Source: Candidatus Zixiibacteriota bacterium (lineage in GTDB: Bacteria; Zixibacteria; MSB-5A5; GN15; FEB-12). From it: a stretch of DNA of 54,591 nt. Every line of letters begins with the position of its first letter. Positions within the stretch are counted from its first letter, which is position 1. Location of the stretch: assembly GCA_020351995.1 (NCBI GenBank), contig CP070674.1, positions 448,288 through 502,878 of the forward strand, given 5' to 3'. The notes under the pieces are model-generated. The model was not told the DNA's origin. It saw only the letters and a program-made list of their open reading frames with translations, and ran no database searches. The position numbers and the translations under genes are program-made. Positions 16,255 through 25,257 of the stretch are shown piece after piece.

Positions 16255-17454
16255 TTACACGGATTCTGCGGGCTGGGACAATTGAGCAACCATGGCCACA
16301 CGCATAACGGCAGGGAACAGAACGGTAAGAGCCAGGAAATAGAACGGCCCACCAAGGGCCCGGCCCAGATAGAATAAGAGGATGAAGATGGCCACAGTCG
16401 CAACGTGAAATCCGGCAGGCGACTGGTTGTCATAAATCAGCCGCACAACCAGCAGGACGAGCAAGGGAATCAAAAAGGCCAGGTGGTGTGTTTCTGACAG
16501 CGGTGTTATCATCAGTATGGCCACCAAATATAGATGGAAAGTCCAGACCCCCGATGCCTTGCCGCTTCGCCTGACGGCCAGTAAATCAATTACGGATACG
16601 GTAGCGGCGACCACCAGCGCCGATATTAGTTTGAGCCATGCCCAGCCCGAAATCGACGGTACGATTTGCGAGACAAACCCCGACAGTGTGAAATATATCT
16701 GATCGGGTTTGCCAACTGTCCCGGTCGAAATTTTGCCGAAGAGAAAGTCATGCCAATATTCGCCGTAAATCGTAAGAATGTCCCCGCCCAATGTAATCAC
16801 CGGCAACAGGCAGAAGATCACAAACAGAATTGCGGCCAACCCGAACATTCTGAACTCGCGTCGTAACACCAGAAACAGAATCAGAAACAACGGCACCAAC
16901 TTGATAGCGCTTGCCAGGGCCAGACAGATCGATGCCGGAACGACTCTGCTCTCCCTATAGTATTTGAGCGTCAGCACGCACAGGAAAAGGACCAGAAAGT
17001 TGGCTTGTCCATTGAGCAGGTTATTCTGAATCACCGGCAGTAAGAGTAATAATGAAAGCACTACCGGCGTGAGAAATTTGCCTTTCCAGTCGGTCAGCAA
17101 ACTGTTTGAGGATAGCCTGACCACAACTACAATCGACCCGAGCAGGGACGCCACATTGACGGCATACCAAATGAGATTAGCCAGCCAGTAGGGAATGACA
17201 CTTAGCGGTATGAGCACCAGCGCCAGAAACATGGGATAGATGTATGGAAAGGGTGTGTCGGATTGATAGGGATTCTCTCCGTGAGCCAGAGCACTTGCCG
17301 AGAGCAGGTAACTCGTGAAATCATATCCTCCCTCGCGGTACGCTTTGTGAAAAGTCTGCACCAGAAGAACGGCCAGCACCAGGGCCAGAAGCAGAAGAGC
17401 TACGACCTTTAAGCTCCGTCGGTCAGAGATAGTCTTGATGAGTTCTCGATTCAA
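16255..17454 (-). CDS. GT87-like polyprenol-phosphate-dependent glycosyltransferase (DUF2029 type)
   Basis: A polytopic membrane protein of about 399 residues with roughly ten hydrophobic helices. The first periplasmic loop reads YREGGYDFTSYLLSASALA followed by HGENPYQ. That Asp-containing loop with a following GxNPY is typical of GT-C enzymes of the GT87 group, which use polyprenyl-phosphate sugars. I place the start at the TTG at 17454 (LNRELIKT) because GGAG lies six bases upstream. The frame stays open to 17616, but that stretch is Pro/Cys-rich and unlike the family. The sugar and acceptor are unknown. It is divergent from the secreted-protein pair. Confidence 0.65.
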   Translation of the reverse strand: MNRELIKTISDRRSLKVVALLLLALVLAVLLVQTFHKAYREGGYDFTSYLLSASALAHGENPYQSDTPFPYIYPMFLALVLIPLSVIPYWLANLIWYAVNVASLLGSIVVVVRLSSNSLLTDWKGKFLTPVVLSLLLLLPVIQNNLLNGQANFLVLFLCVLTLKYYRESRVVPASICLALASAIKLVPLFLILFLVLRREFRMFGLAAILFVIFCLLPVITLGGDILTIYGEYWHDFLFGKISTGTVGKPDQIYFTLSGFVSQIVPSISGWAWLKLISALVVAATVSVIDLLAVRRSGKASGVWTFHLYLVAILMITPLSETHHLAFLIPLLVLLVVRLIYDNQSPAGFHVATVAIFILLFYLGRALGGPFYFLALTVLFPAVMRVAMVAQLSQPAESV

Positions 17455-17603
17455 CAATTGCTCCGGATACGATAAAAGATGATAAGAATTTGCCGCAACT
17501 GGGAAAAGATAAAAAACACCATACGGATATATCCGGTCTCGAGGGCATCCAGTTACGAGAGTACCAAATCCGTCACATTCAGGGCCGGGCCTCGCGGGCA
17601 AAT

Positions 17604-20298
17604 TAGAATTTGACAAAGAGTCGTGGGTCTTCGTTCCTTATCTTGGGTGAAGAGAATTGGGAGGATTGGTATGCGCCGCACTTTGGTCTTGCTCTGTGTT
17701 TCGTTTTCACTGGTCAGCTTTATCAGCGGTTCGAGTTTGGAGGCCAGGGAGTTCTGGCTCAAAGACGATGTCGAACCGACTTCAGCCACACTATCGCTGG
17801 CATCTGCGGCCGATGCCGGGCCTGTTATTTCCAGGCACGATGTGGGCAATATGAAGTTGGCGGTCTACTCCAATGGGCACTGGGGTCGGACCGGGAACCC
17901 AAGCTACGATTATTTCACAGGAGAACCCATGACAGTCGGGCACGAGTATCCCAAAGGGTCTTACATATGCCATCTGTGGGGAGCACACTGCTGGATAGGA
18001 GGCATACGTGGTTCCGATACCCTTGTCTCAGGGACATCAGGAACGGTTGCCACACTGGAGTGTGGAGAATTTCAGACGACACCCATTGACGGTGTCATCA
18101 TGGAGAAGATACAGGCGGGTGTCCCGCTATCCGGGAGTGACCAACAAGCTGTTTCACATCAGGACATTATAATAAGATTCACCGACACGGCCATAACTTG
18201 CCCCAACGTGGTCGACTATCTCCGCGGAACTTCGCACATACCGCTGAACGTCGAAGTTACCCAAAAGACGTACACCTGGTCGCATGACATCGCGGATGAT
18301 TTCATACTGTTCGATATCACCATAAAGAACATCGGCAGGGAATTGATCAAAGAGATGTATATCGGCATAGAAACGCGCCCATCGGTAATGGTGGACTTGG
18401 AAGGAACGCAGGATGATGGAAGTACTTTTATAGCAGACGGTATAGTTGGCTTTGTCGACGAGACGCCTTCCCGCCATGGGTGTGGCATCGTTGACACCTT
18501 AAATATGATGTGGGCCGCAAACTTCAACGGAATGCCGTACGGGGAGGAGTTTATCGACGACCCGTTCTGGATAGAGTACTGGATGTGGTTTAAATCGGCC
18601 ACCAGTGCGCACGGCGTCTTCTTTCTGGACTACCCGGAACAGGGTGAATCGCGTCCGGTCAAGCTGTCGTACAATTGGTATTGCCGGGGACTGTCCCTCA
18701 CTCCCGACGTCAGCTTCCTCGACTTCGGTCCCCGTCATCGGGAGGGCTTTCGTGATTTTCTTACCGGCGGTGGCACCGGTATACCGCGGGGAGATGCCAA
18801 TTCCTATCATGTATTGAGCAATGGGGAAATCGATTATGATGTTCTTCGCACGGCGTCGATTGGCTCCTTTGACCCGATCTGGGTACCGCCCCCGCCCGAT
18901 TTCGCCAACCAGCTGTCGACAAAGGGCGTTTTGGCGGCTACCAACATGTTATCGGTGGGGCCGTTTGATGTTCCCGCCGGTGCCAGCATCAAGATTCCAT
19001 ATGTATTTGTTTGTGGAGAGAACTTTCACACGGATCCTAACAACCGGTGGAATCTACCCCACGACGTAGATCTTTTTTACGACAATCTGGATTTCTTTGA
19101 CCTGCTCAAGAACGCCTCGTGGGCACGATGGGTGTATGACAATCCGGGAGTGGATACCGATGGTGATGACTATGCCGGAGAGTTTACTGTATGCGACGGT
19201 GACACTATTTATACAACCGGTGATGGTATCCCTGACTGGCGCTGCGCCGAGCCTCCTCCCCCGCCCAAAGTGTGGCTTGAACCGACCGTCAACGGTATCC
19301 GGGTGCGCTTCAACGGGACCGTGTCGGAAACCGAGAGGGATATCTTCAGCGGAGTCGCGGACTTTGAAGGTTACCGTATATACTGCGGCCTGGACGGACG
19401 GGCGACCAGTCTCTCCGTGATGGCGTCATATGACAGGAACGATTACAACAAGTTCGTACTGACCTACGATGGAATCAAATCTGAGTATTACCTGTTCGAT
19501 ATTCCCTTTTCTGTGGACAGCCTCAGATGTCTCTACGGGAGCGGCCCTGACCCGTGTATAGACAGTGTCTTCGACCCCGCCAATTACACACGTACGTTGC
19601 CCTATATTCATCCCGATTTCCCTGATTCCATTTTCTATTTCCAGCCTGTCGATTACAATATTTCGACGTTAGGAGGCGAGAACAGTATCGCCAGGGTCTA
19701 TCCCGACGAACCGGATCCGTCCATCTATCATCCGGATTCGATTCCCGATGAAGCGTATACATCCGACGGGTTGTTGAAATATTACGAGTACGAATTTGAG
19801 ATCACCAACCTGCTGGCAACCATACCCTACTGGATAAGCGTAACCGCTTTTGACTATGGCTATCCCCAGATGGACATCGAGGGACTGGAATCGTCCCGTA
19901 CGGCCTGGATACAAAGCGTCTATCCGATGTCGGCGTCAGATGCCGTGGCCGGAGGCAACACCAGAGTCTACGTTTATCCTAACCCGTACCGGGGTGATGC
20001 CGATTATCGCGATCTGGGGTTCGAGGGCCGTATGCGGGAGGACCGGCCGGATCACCGGGTGAGAGCCATTCATTTTGCCAACCTGCCGCCGAAGTGCCGG
20101 ATTTACATCTATTCCCTCGACGGAGATCTTGTCCGGCAGCTGGATCATGATGTAGATCCATCCGACCCGAGCTATAATCATCACGTGTGGAACATGATCA
20201 CCCGCAATACCCAGATGGTTGTCACGGGCTTGTATTACTGGGTGGTCGAGACCGAGGACGGCACGACGCAGATGGGAAAGTTGGTGATTATCTTTTAG
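17604..20298 (+). repeat. Tandem duplication, copy 1 (leader plus secreted-protein gene)
   Basis: Copy 1 of a ~2.7-kb direct duplication. Similarity with copy 2 starts before the gene: both have TTGACA (17610-17615 here), TTCGTTC, GGGTGA and ATTGGGAGG before ATGCGCCGCACTTTGG. It runs to the stop codon. The last ~350 bases are nearly identical in nucleotide sequence. Confidence 0.9.
17671..20298 (+). CDS. Large secreted protein with C-terminal FlgD/sorting-like domain, paralogue A
   Basis: Unknown function, 875 residues. The start ATG at 17671 follows GGGAGG by nine bases; an upstream ATG at 17623 lacks this. A Sec signal (MRRTLVLLCVSFSLVSFISG) is followed by a unique N-terminal region, acidic Ca-binding-like turns (DTDGDDYAG near residue 500), then a Pro-rich joint (EPPPPPKVW) and a fibronectin-type-III-like domain (ADFEGYRIYCG). 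The end has VYVYPNPYRGDADY, IYIYSLDGDLVRQL and GLYYWVVE...GKLVIIF, the beta-sandwich used for surface sorting or anchoring in FCB bacteria. Stop is TAG. A second copy follows 126 bases later. Confidence 0.85.
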   Translation: MRRTLVLLCVSFSLVSFISGSSLEAREFWLKDDVEPTSATLSLASAADAGPVISRHDVGNMKLAVYSNGHWGRTGNPSYDYFTGEPMTVGHEYPKGSYICHLWGAHCWIGGIRGSDTLVSGTSGTVATLECGEFQTTPIDGVIMEKIQAGVPLSGSDQQAVSHQDIIIRFTDTAITCPNVVDYLRGTSHIPLNVEVTQKTYTWSHDIADDFILFDITIKNIGRELIKEMYIGIETRPSVMVDLEGTQDDGSTFIADGIVGFVDETPSRHGCGIVDTLNMMWAANFNGMPYGEEFIDDPFWIEYWMWFKSATSAHGVFFLDYPEQGESRPVKLSYNWYCRGLSLTPDVSFLDFGPRHREGFRDFLTGGGTGIPRGDANSYHVLSNGEIDYDVLRTASIGSFDPIWVPPPPDFANQLSTKGVLAATNMLSVGPFDVPAGASIKIPYVFVCGENFHTDPNNRWNLPHDVDLFYDNLDFFDLLKNASWARWVYDNPGVDTDGDDYAGEFTVCDGDTIYTTGDGIPDWRCAEPPPPPKVWLEPTVNGIRVRFNGTVSETERDIFSGVADFEGYRIYCGLDGRATSLSVMASYDRNDYNKFVLTYDGIKSEYYLFDIPFSVDSLRCLYGSGPDPCIDSVFDPANYTRTLPYIHPDFPDSIFYFQPVDYNISTLGGENSIARVYPDEPDPSIYHPDSIPDEAYTSDGLLKYYEYEFEITNLLATIPYWISVTAFDYGYPQMDIEGLESSRTAWIQSVYPMSASDAVAGGNTRVYVYPNPYRGDADYRDLGFEGRMREDRPDHRVRAIHFANLPPKCRIYIYSLDGDLVRQLDHDVDPSDPSYNHHVWNMITRNTQMVVTGLYYWVVETEDGTTQMGKLVIIF

Positions 20299-20357
20299 TC
20301 CCCGAAATCTATATTAAAGCAGACAACAAAGGATGTGGATCACCCGACTGACGTTCT

Positions 20358-23046
20358 TAGAACTTGACAGAAACCCGTAGCCCTTCGTTCTTTTCTTAGG
20401 GTGATTTGGATTGGGAGGTATGGTATGCGCCGCACTTTGGCTTTTCTGCTCATTTCGGTAGCAATAACCGGCATTACCGACATATCAAATCCACAAGCCA
20501 GGGAATTCTGGCGCAAGGACGATATCCAACTGGTATCAGCCCCGCTGTCCGTGGCGTCTTCGGTGGATATCGTGCTTGCCGTTTCCAGGCACGACGTGGG
20601 CAATATGAAGTTGACGGTACACTCCGATGGATTATGGGGATGGGGTAACCCCTTTATGATAGAGTACGACTATTTCACGGGAGAGCCGATCGAGGTGGGA
20701 CACGAGTATCCCAAGGGGTCTTACATTAGCCACCTGTGGGGGGCACATTGCTGGATAGGGGGCATACTCGGTTCCGATACCCTCGTTTCGGGACGGGTAT
20801 ACCTTGACTGCGTAGAATTTCATACGACGCCGATTGACGGCGTTATTATGGAGAAAATCCAGGACGGTGTTCCGCTTTCGGGAAGCGACTGGGAACCCGT
20901 GTCACATCAGGATATCATAGTAAGATACGCAGACACGGAAATACTCTGTCCAGGGACCGTCGATTATCTTCGTGGTACCCCGCACATACCTCTCAACGTT
21001 GAAGTCACTCAAAAGACTTATGCCTGGTCACATGACATCGCGGATGATTTTATACTCTTCGACATTACCGTGAAGAACATCGGCGATAGATTGATCAAGG
21101 AGATGTATTTCGGCGTCGTAACCGACCCGAACGTGATGGTAGACCTGACGGGCACGATGGACGATGGGAGTACTATTGTAGCTGACGGCTTAATCGGCTT
21201 TATGGACGAAGCGCCTTCTCATTTAGGCTGCGGCATAGTCGACACCTGGAACATGATGTGGGGAGCACATATCGACGGATATCCGTACGAAGGGGAATTC
21301 GTCGATGAGGCGTTTTTCCTGGAAGGTTGGCACTGGTACAAGTCGGCCACCAGCGTGCACGGAGTATTTTTTCTCGACTACCCGGAACAGAGCGAGTCGC
21401 AACCGGTCAAGCTGTCGTACAACTGGTATTGTCCGGGGCTAACTTTGGATCCCGACGTCAGCATCATGGACTTTGGTCCGCGTCATCGCGAAGGCTTTCG
21501 TGATTTTCTTACCGGTGGCGGCACCGGTTACCCGCGGGGAGATGCCAATACCTATCATGTGCTGAGCAACGGAGAAATCGATTATGAGGTTCTCCGAACG
21601 TCGTCAATCGGACTCTTCGACCCGGTCTGGGTACCACCTCCGTACGATCTCGCCTACCAGTTATCGACAACGGGCGTTTTGGGGCCTACCAATGTGCTGT
21701 CAGTGGGGCCATTTGATGTGCCACCCGGTGCCAGCATAAAGATTCCGTATGTATTTGTTTGTGGAGAGAATTTACACAGGGATCCGAACAACAAGTTGAA
21801 TCTCCCCTACGCGGTAGACCGCTTTTACGACAATCTGGATTTCTCTGATCTGCTTAAGAACGCCTCCTGGGCACGCTGGGTTTACGACAATCCAGGAGTT
21901 GACACTGATGGTGACGGGTACGCGGGAGACACAGTCGTGTGCGATGGTGACACCATTTTTCTGACCGGTGACGGTATTCCCGACTGGCGTTGCGCCGAAC
22001 CTCCGCCCCCGCCTGAAGTCTGGCTTGAACCAACCGTCAACGGTATCCGGGTACGCTTCAACGGGACCGTTTCGGAAACCGAGAAGGATATTTTTAGCGG
22101 AGTTGCCGACTTTGAAGGTTACCGTATCTACTGCGGCCTGGACAGGCGGGAGGCCAGCCTCTCGATAATGGCGTCATACGACAGAAACGACTTCCACAAG
22201 TACGTCCTCAGGTACGATGGAGTCAAATCTGAATATCACCTGTTCGACATCCCCTACTCTGTGGACAGCCTCAGATGTCTATACGGAAGCGGCCCGGATC
22301 CGTGCATGGACAGTGTCTTCGACCCAGCCAATTACACACGTACGTTGCCTTATATTCACCCCAATTTCCCTGATTCCGTTTTCTACTTTCAGCCAGTCGA
22401 TTACAATATTTCGACCTTAGGCGCTGAAGACTGCATCGCCAAAGTCTATCCTGACGAACCGGATCCATCTATATATCATCCGGATTCGATTCCTGACGAT
22501 GCCTACACATCCGACGGGTTGTTGAAGTATTACGAGTACGAATTTGAGATGACCAATCTGCTGGCAACCATACCTTACTGGATAAGCGTAACCGCCTTTG
22601 ACTATGGCTATCCCCAGATGAACATCGAGGGACTGGAATCCTCCCGTACCGCCTGGGTACAGAGCATCTATCCGATGTCGGCGTCAGATGCCGTGGCCGG
22701 AGGCAACACCAGAGTTTACGTTTATCCTAACCCGTACCGGGGTGACGCCGATTATCGCGATCTGGGGTTCGAGGGTCGAATGCGGGAGGACCGGCCCGAC
22801 CATCGGGTGAGAGCCATTCATTTTGCCAACCTGCCGCCGAAGTGCCGGATTTACATCTATTCCCTTGATGGTGACCTTGTCCGGCAGCTCGAGCATGATG
22901 TGGATCCGTCCGACCCGAGTCACAATCATCACGTGTGGAACCTGATCACCCGCAATACCCAGATGGTTGTCACGGGCTTGTATTACTGGGTGGTCGAGGC
23001 CGAGGACGGCACGACCCAGATGGGTAAACTGGTGATTATCTTTTGA
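20358..23046 (+). repeat. Tandem duplication, copy 2 (leader plus secreted-protein gene)
   Basis: Copy 2, direct orientation. The leader TTGACA (20364-20369), TTCGTTC and GGGAGG elements and the whole coding region align with copy 1. Small in-frame insertions and deletions in the N-terminal third separate the copies. Confidence 0.9.
20425..23046 (+). CDS. Large secreted protein with C-terminal FlgD/sorting-like domain, paralogue B
   Basis: 873 residues, aligned end to end with the preceding gene. Start ATG at 20425 follows GGGAGG by nine bases. The signal peptide MRRTLAFLLISVAITGITD is diverged. Shared blocks include SRHDVGNMKL, HEYPKGSYI, WGAHCWIGGI, DFGPRHREGFRDFLTGGGTG, DTDGDGYAGDT and the fibronectin-like and C-terminal sorting-like domains. 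Differences cluster in the N-terminal two-thirds. The last 120 residues are almost unchanged. The stop is TGA, not TAG. Probably surface or secreted; ligand or enzyme activity cannot be inferred. It converges on the SprT-like gene. Confidence 0.85.
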   Translation: MRRTLAFLLISVAITGITDISNPQAREFWRKDDIQLVSAPLSVASSVDIVLAVSRHDVGNMKLTVHSDGLWGWGNPFMIEYDYFTGEPIEVGHEYPKGSYISHLWGAHCWIGGILGSDTLVSGRVYLDCVEFHTTPIDGVIMEKIQDGVPLSGSDWEPVSHQDIIVRYADTEILCPGTVDYLRGTPHIPLNVEVTQKTYAWSHDIADDFILFDITVKNIGDRLIKEMYFGVVTDPNVMVDLTGTMDDGSTIVADGLIGFMDEAPSHLGCGIVDTWNMMWGAHIDGYPYEGEFVDEAFFLEGWHWYKSATSVHGVFFLDYPEQSESQPVKLSYNWYCPGLTLDPDVSIMDFGPRHREGFRDFLTGGGTGYPRGDANTYHVLSNGEIDYEVLRTSSIGLFDPVWVPPPYDLAYQLSTTGVLGPTNVLSVGPFDVPPGASIKIPYVFVCGENLHRDPNNKLNLPYAVDRFYDNLDFSDLLKNASWARWVYDNPGVDTDGDGYAGDTVVCDGDTIFLTGDGIPDWRCAEPPPPPEVWLEPTVNGIRVRFNGTVSETEKDIFSGVADFEGYRIYCGLDRREASLSIMASYDRNDFHKYVLRYDGVKSEYHLFDIPYSVDSLRCLYGSGPDPCMDSVFDPANYTRTLPYIHPNFPDSVFYFQPVDYNISTLGAEDCIAKVYPDEPDPSIYHPDSIPDDAYTSDGLLKYYEYEFEMTNLLATIPYWISVTAFDYGYPQMNIEGLESSRTAWVQSIYPMSASDAVAGGNTRVYVYPNPYRGDADYRDLGFEGRMREDRPDHRVRAIHFANLPPKCRIYIYSLDGDLVRQLEHDVDPSDPSHNHHVWNLITRNTQMVVTGLYYWVVEAEDGTTQMGKLVIIF

Positions 23047-23077
23047 CCCACCAACCGGAAGTCAATTCAACAGCAGT

Positions 23078-23713
23078 TTATCGGGCTTTACGGGCTAGGC
23101 TGGAATAGAGCACTAATTTGAAACGGACATCATATCGGCCGCCGGGAGAACAGTCGCCGCAGGACGCCATCCGGAGGCGTTTCTGACGGGGGTATTTCTG
23201 GCCGCAGCGGGGACAGATATATACGTAACGCGGGGGCCGTTGGAGCAGCGGGTGGTTGCGTGCCTGAACCGAGGCGCCAATTCGCTCGGCTTCCCGGCGA
23301 AAGGCGGCGTCGTGATTGAGGTGCCTGATATGGATCATCTCGTGTTTGAGCGTATCACCTATCTCTTCGGGAAACAACTGGTGGTATTTCAGGCCGATCT
23401 TAATCAGCTTTTTACGCGGGGAATACGATCCTGCCGAACTCATCCGGGATGAATACTCTATCCTTACCTTCTTAAGCTTGCCGCCGAAATACAGCCAGTT
23501 GACCAGATCGTACATCCGGTGCAGTTCCTCCACGGTCGGCAACCTGCCCCGGGGAAATTTGAGCTCGCTCATCTCCGCCGACGGCCTCGCGGTTTCGTGG
23601 TTGCGTATTTTGGTATCGATGGTAGCCGGCGACGGCGGAGTTAGATCCTCCGGCTGGAACAGATCGTAATTAAGTACGGCCTGAGCTTTCTTCTGTGTCT
23701 TGTTCGCTGCCAT
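23078..23713 (-). CDS. SprT-like zinc metalloprotein
   Basis: A 211-residue SprT-family protein. The zincin motif KHEMIHIRHLNHDAAFRREAER holds HExxH plus a third His, as in SprT and Spartan. It is preceded by LYFGGKLKKVRIEYSSRMSSAGSY, the usual strand before the active helix. A C-terminal zinc ribbon CPRCGQKYPRQKRLR...CGDC follows. A polar N-terminal extension of about 50 residues is likely disordered. Spartan-type relatives cut DNA-protein crosslinks, but the function of bacterial SprT-like proteins is not settled. Confidence 0.87.
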   Translation of the reverse strand: MAANKTQKKAQAVLNYDLFQPEDLTPPSPATIDTKIRNHETARPSAEMSELKFPRGRLPTVEELHRMYDLVNWLYFGGKLKKVRIEYSSRMSSAGSYSPRKKLIKIGLKYHQLFPEEIGDTLKHEMIHIRHLNHDAAFRREAERIGASVQARNHPLLQRPPRYVYICPRCGQKYPRQKRLRMASCGDCSPGGRYDVRFKLVLYSSLARKAR

Positions 23714-23812
23714 AGGTCAAAAATTAGGTCCTACTAATAAATATCGGGATGGGCGAAAAGCAACTTTAAACTGAGGATTGAGAGGGAAAGAACCTGTCGG
23801 CATGCAACGAGC

Positions 23813-24805
23813 CTACTGGCTCCGACCACCATCCTTAAGACCGGTATCGGTTATATAGCGGCTCACCAGGCCCGCGGGGGTTATGTCGAAAGCCGGTGAG
23901 TAAACCTTTACCTTCTCCGGGGCGATCCGACGTCCGAACCCCTGGGTAACCTCTTCCGGCGCCCGTTCCTCGATAGTAATCTGGTCTCCGGACTCGATAC
24001 TGTTGTCGAAAGTGGATGATGGCGCGGCCACGTAGAACGGGATATTGTTCTCCCTGGCCAGCACAGCCAGGCTGTAGGTGCCTATCTTGTTGGCTACATC
24101 GCCGTTGCGGGCAACCCGGTCGGCCCCGACAATGACAGCATCGATTTTCCGCTGCCGCATGAGCATACCGGCCGTGTTATCGCATATCAGGGTGACATCG
24201 ATATTCTCGTGCATCAACTCCCAAATAGTCAGCCGGGCACCTTGAAGCAGGGGACGGGTCTCGTCAGCGTAAACAGCGATGGTCTTACCCTGATTGCGGC
24301 AGGTGTAGATCACTCCCAGGGCGGTGCCAATACCCCCGGTAGCCAGAGCTCCGGCATTGCAGTGGGTCAGGACAGTATCGCCGTCGTTGAGTAAATCCGC
24401 CCCGTTAGTGCCAATGCTGGCACACATTTCCGCGTCTTCGCGGTGAATAGCTTCAGCTTCCTCCCACAGAGGGGCCGCGGATTCGACAGCTTTATCGCCG
24501 TCAAGGCGCGAGAGCACCCGGTCGACCGCCCAGGACAGGTTTACGGCTGTGGGACGAGCATCTTTGAATTGAGTGCCGACCCGCCTGATGAAACCCGGCT
24601 CGAAAACCCGGGCTTTCTCGACCGCCACGGCAATTCCGTATGCGGCGGCAATGCCTATGGCGGGGGCACCGCGGATCTCCAGGCGCTTGACGGCGCGAAT
24701 TATCTCAAAGTAGTCCTCGGATTCCTTGTATTCGAGGACTGCCGGGAGCCTGGTTTGATCTATCCAGCGAAGCGCCTTCTCAACTCTCTCAAGACTTTTA
24801 AGCAT
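23813..24805 (-). CDS. mtnA: S-methyl-5-thioribose-1-phosphate isomerase
   Basis: Converts methylthioribose-1-phosphate to methylthioribulose-1-phosphate in methionine salvage; family relatives act on ribose-1,5-bisphosphate. 330 residues. Motifs include RGAPAIGIAAAYG near residue 46, LTHCNAGALATGGIGTALGV with the catalytic Cys, and IVGADRVARNGDVANKIGTY with the catalytic Asp, then FYVAAPSSTFD. No other salvage gene is nearby, so the pathway partner genes must lie elsewhere or the enzyme may serve another sugar phosphate. It follows yjbQ by six bases. Confidence 0.95.
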   Translation of the reverse strand: MLKSLERVEKALRWIDQTRLPAVLEYKESEDYFEIIRAVKRLEIRGAPAIGIAAAYGIAVAVEKARVFEPGFIRRVGTQFKDARPTAVNLSWAVDRVLSRLDGDKAVESAAPLWEEAEAIHREDAEMCASIGTNGADLLNDGDTVLTHCNAGALATGGIGTALGVIYTCRNQGKTIAVYADETRPLLQGARLTIWELMHENIDVTLICDNTAGMLMRQRKIDAVIVGADRVARNGDVANKIGTYSLAVLARENNIPFYVAAPSSTFDNSIESGDQITIEERAPEEVTQGFGRRIAPEKVKVYSPAFDITPAGLVSRYITDTGLKDGGRSQ

Positions 24806-24811
24806 GAACTT

Positions 24812-25228
24812 TCACTCACCTATCATCTGAAGGATCACGTGCCGATTCCGAGCCCGGTTATCGAACTCAAGGAATACAATTTGTTGCCATGTGCCAAGCA
24901 ATAGCTTGCCCCCAACAAACGGAACTGTCATATCCGAGCCTATCAGTGCTGATCGAAGATGTGAAAAACCGTTGCCGTCGTGCCAGGTTTCATCGTGCTG
25001 ATAGGCCCGGTCAGACGGAATGAGCTTCTCCATAAGTTCTGGCACGTCCTTCAAGAGTCCGGGTTCATATTCTATGGTGGTAATCCCCGTGGTGGACCCG
25101 GGCGCAAACACCGTCACGGTGCCGCTTTGCAGACCTGATTTCCTCACCGCCTTCTGCACCTCGGCGGTAACATCAACAATATCGCCCGGACCGGAGGTGT
25201 TGAATTTGATTTCTTCCGTCTTAACCAT
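24812..25228 (-). CDS. yjbQ: YjbQ/UPF0047 family protein
   Basis: A 138-residue single-domain protein of the YjbQ family. GTVTVFAPGSTTGITTIEYEPGL is followed by NGFSHLRSALIGSDMTVPF, then GKLLLGTWQQIVFLEFDNR, which carries the conserved His/Glu/Asp pattern. Some members show thiamine-phosphate-synthase side activity; the true role is unknown. The start ATG at 25228 (MVKTEEIK) has AGGAAA upstream. Seven further codons upstream are less likely. It lies in a short operon with the acyl-CoA synthetase gene and mtnA. Confidence 0.9.
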   Translation of the reverse strand: MVKTEEIKFNTSGPGDIVDVTAEVQKAVRKSGLQSGTVTVFAPGSTTGITTIEYEPGLLKDVPELMEKLIPSDRAYQHDETWHDGNGFSHLRSALIGSDMTVPFVGGKLLLGTWQQIVFLEFDNRARNRHVILQMIGE

Positions 25229-25257
25229 AACATTTCCTGACGCTGTCAAACCGGCCG

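Noticed and set aside
17455-17616. 54-residue N-terminal extension of the GT87-like protein
   Set aside because: Pro- and Cys-rich and unlike the family; a TTG with GGAG upstream at 17454 is a better start.
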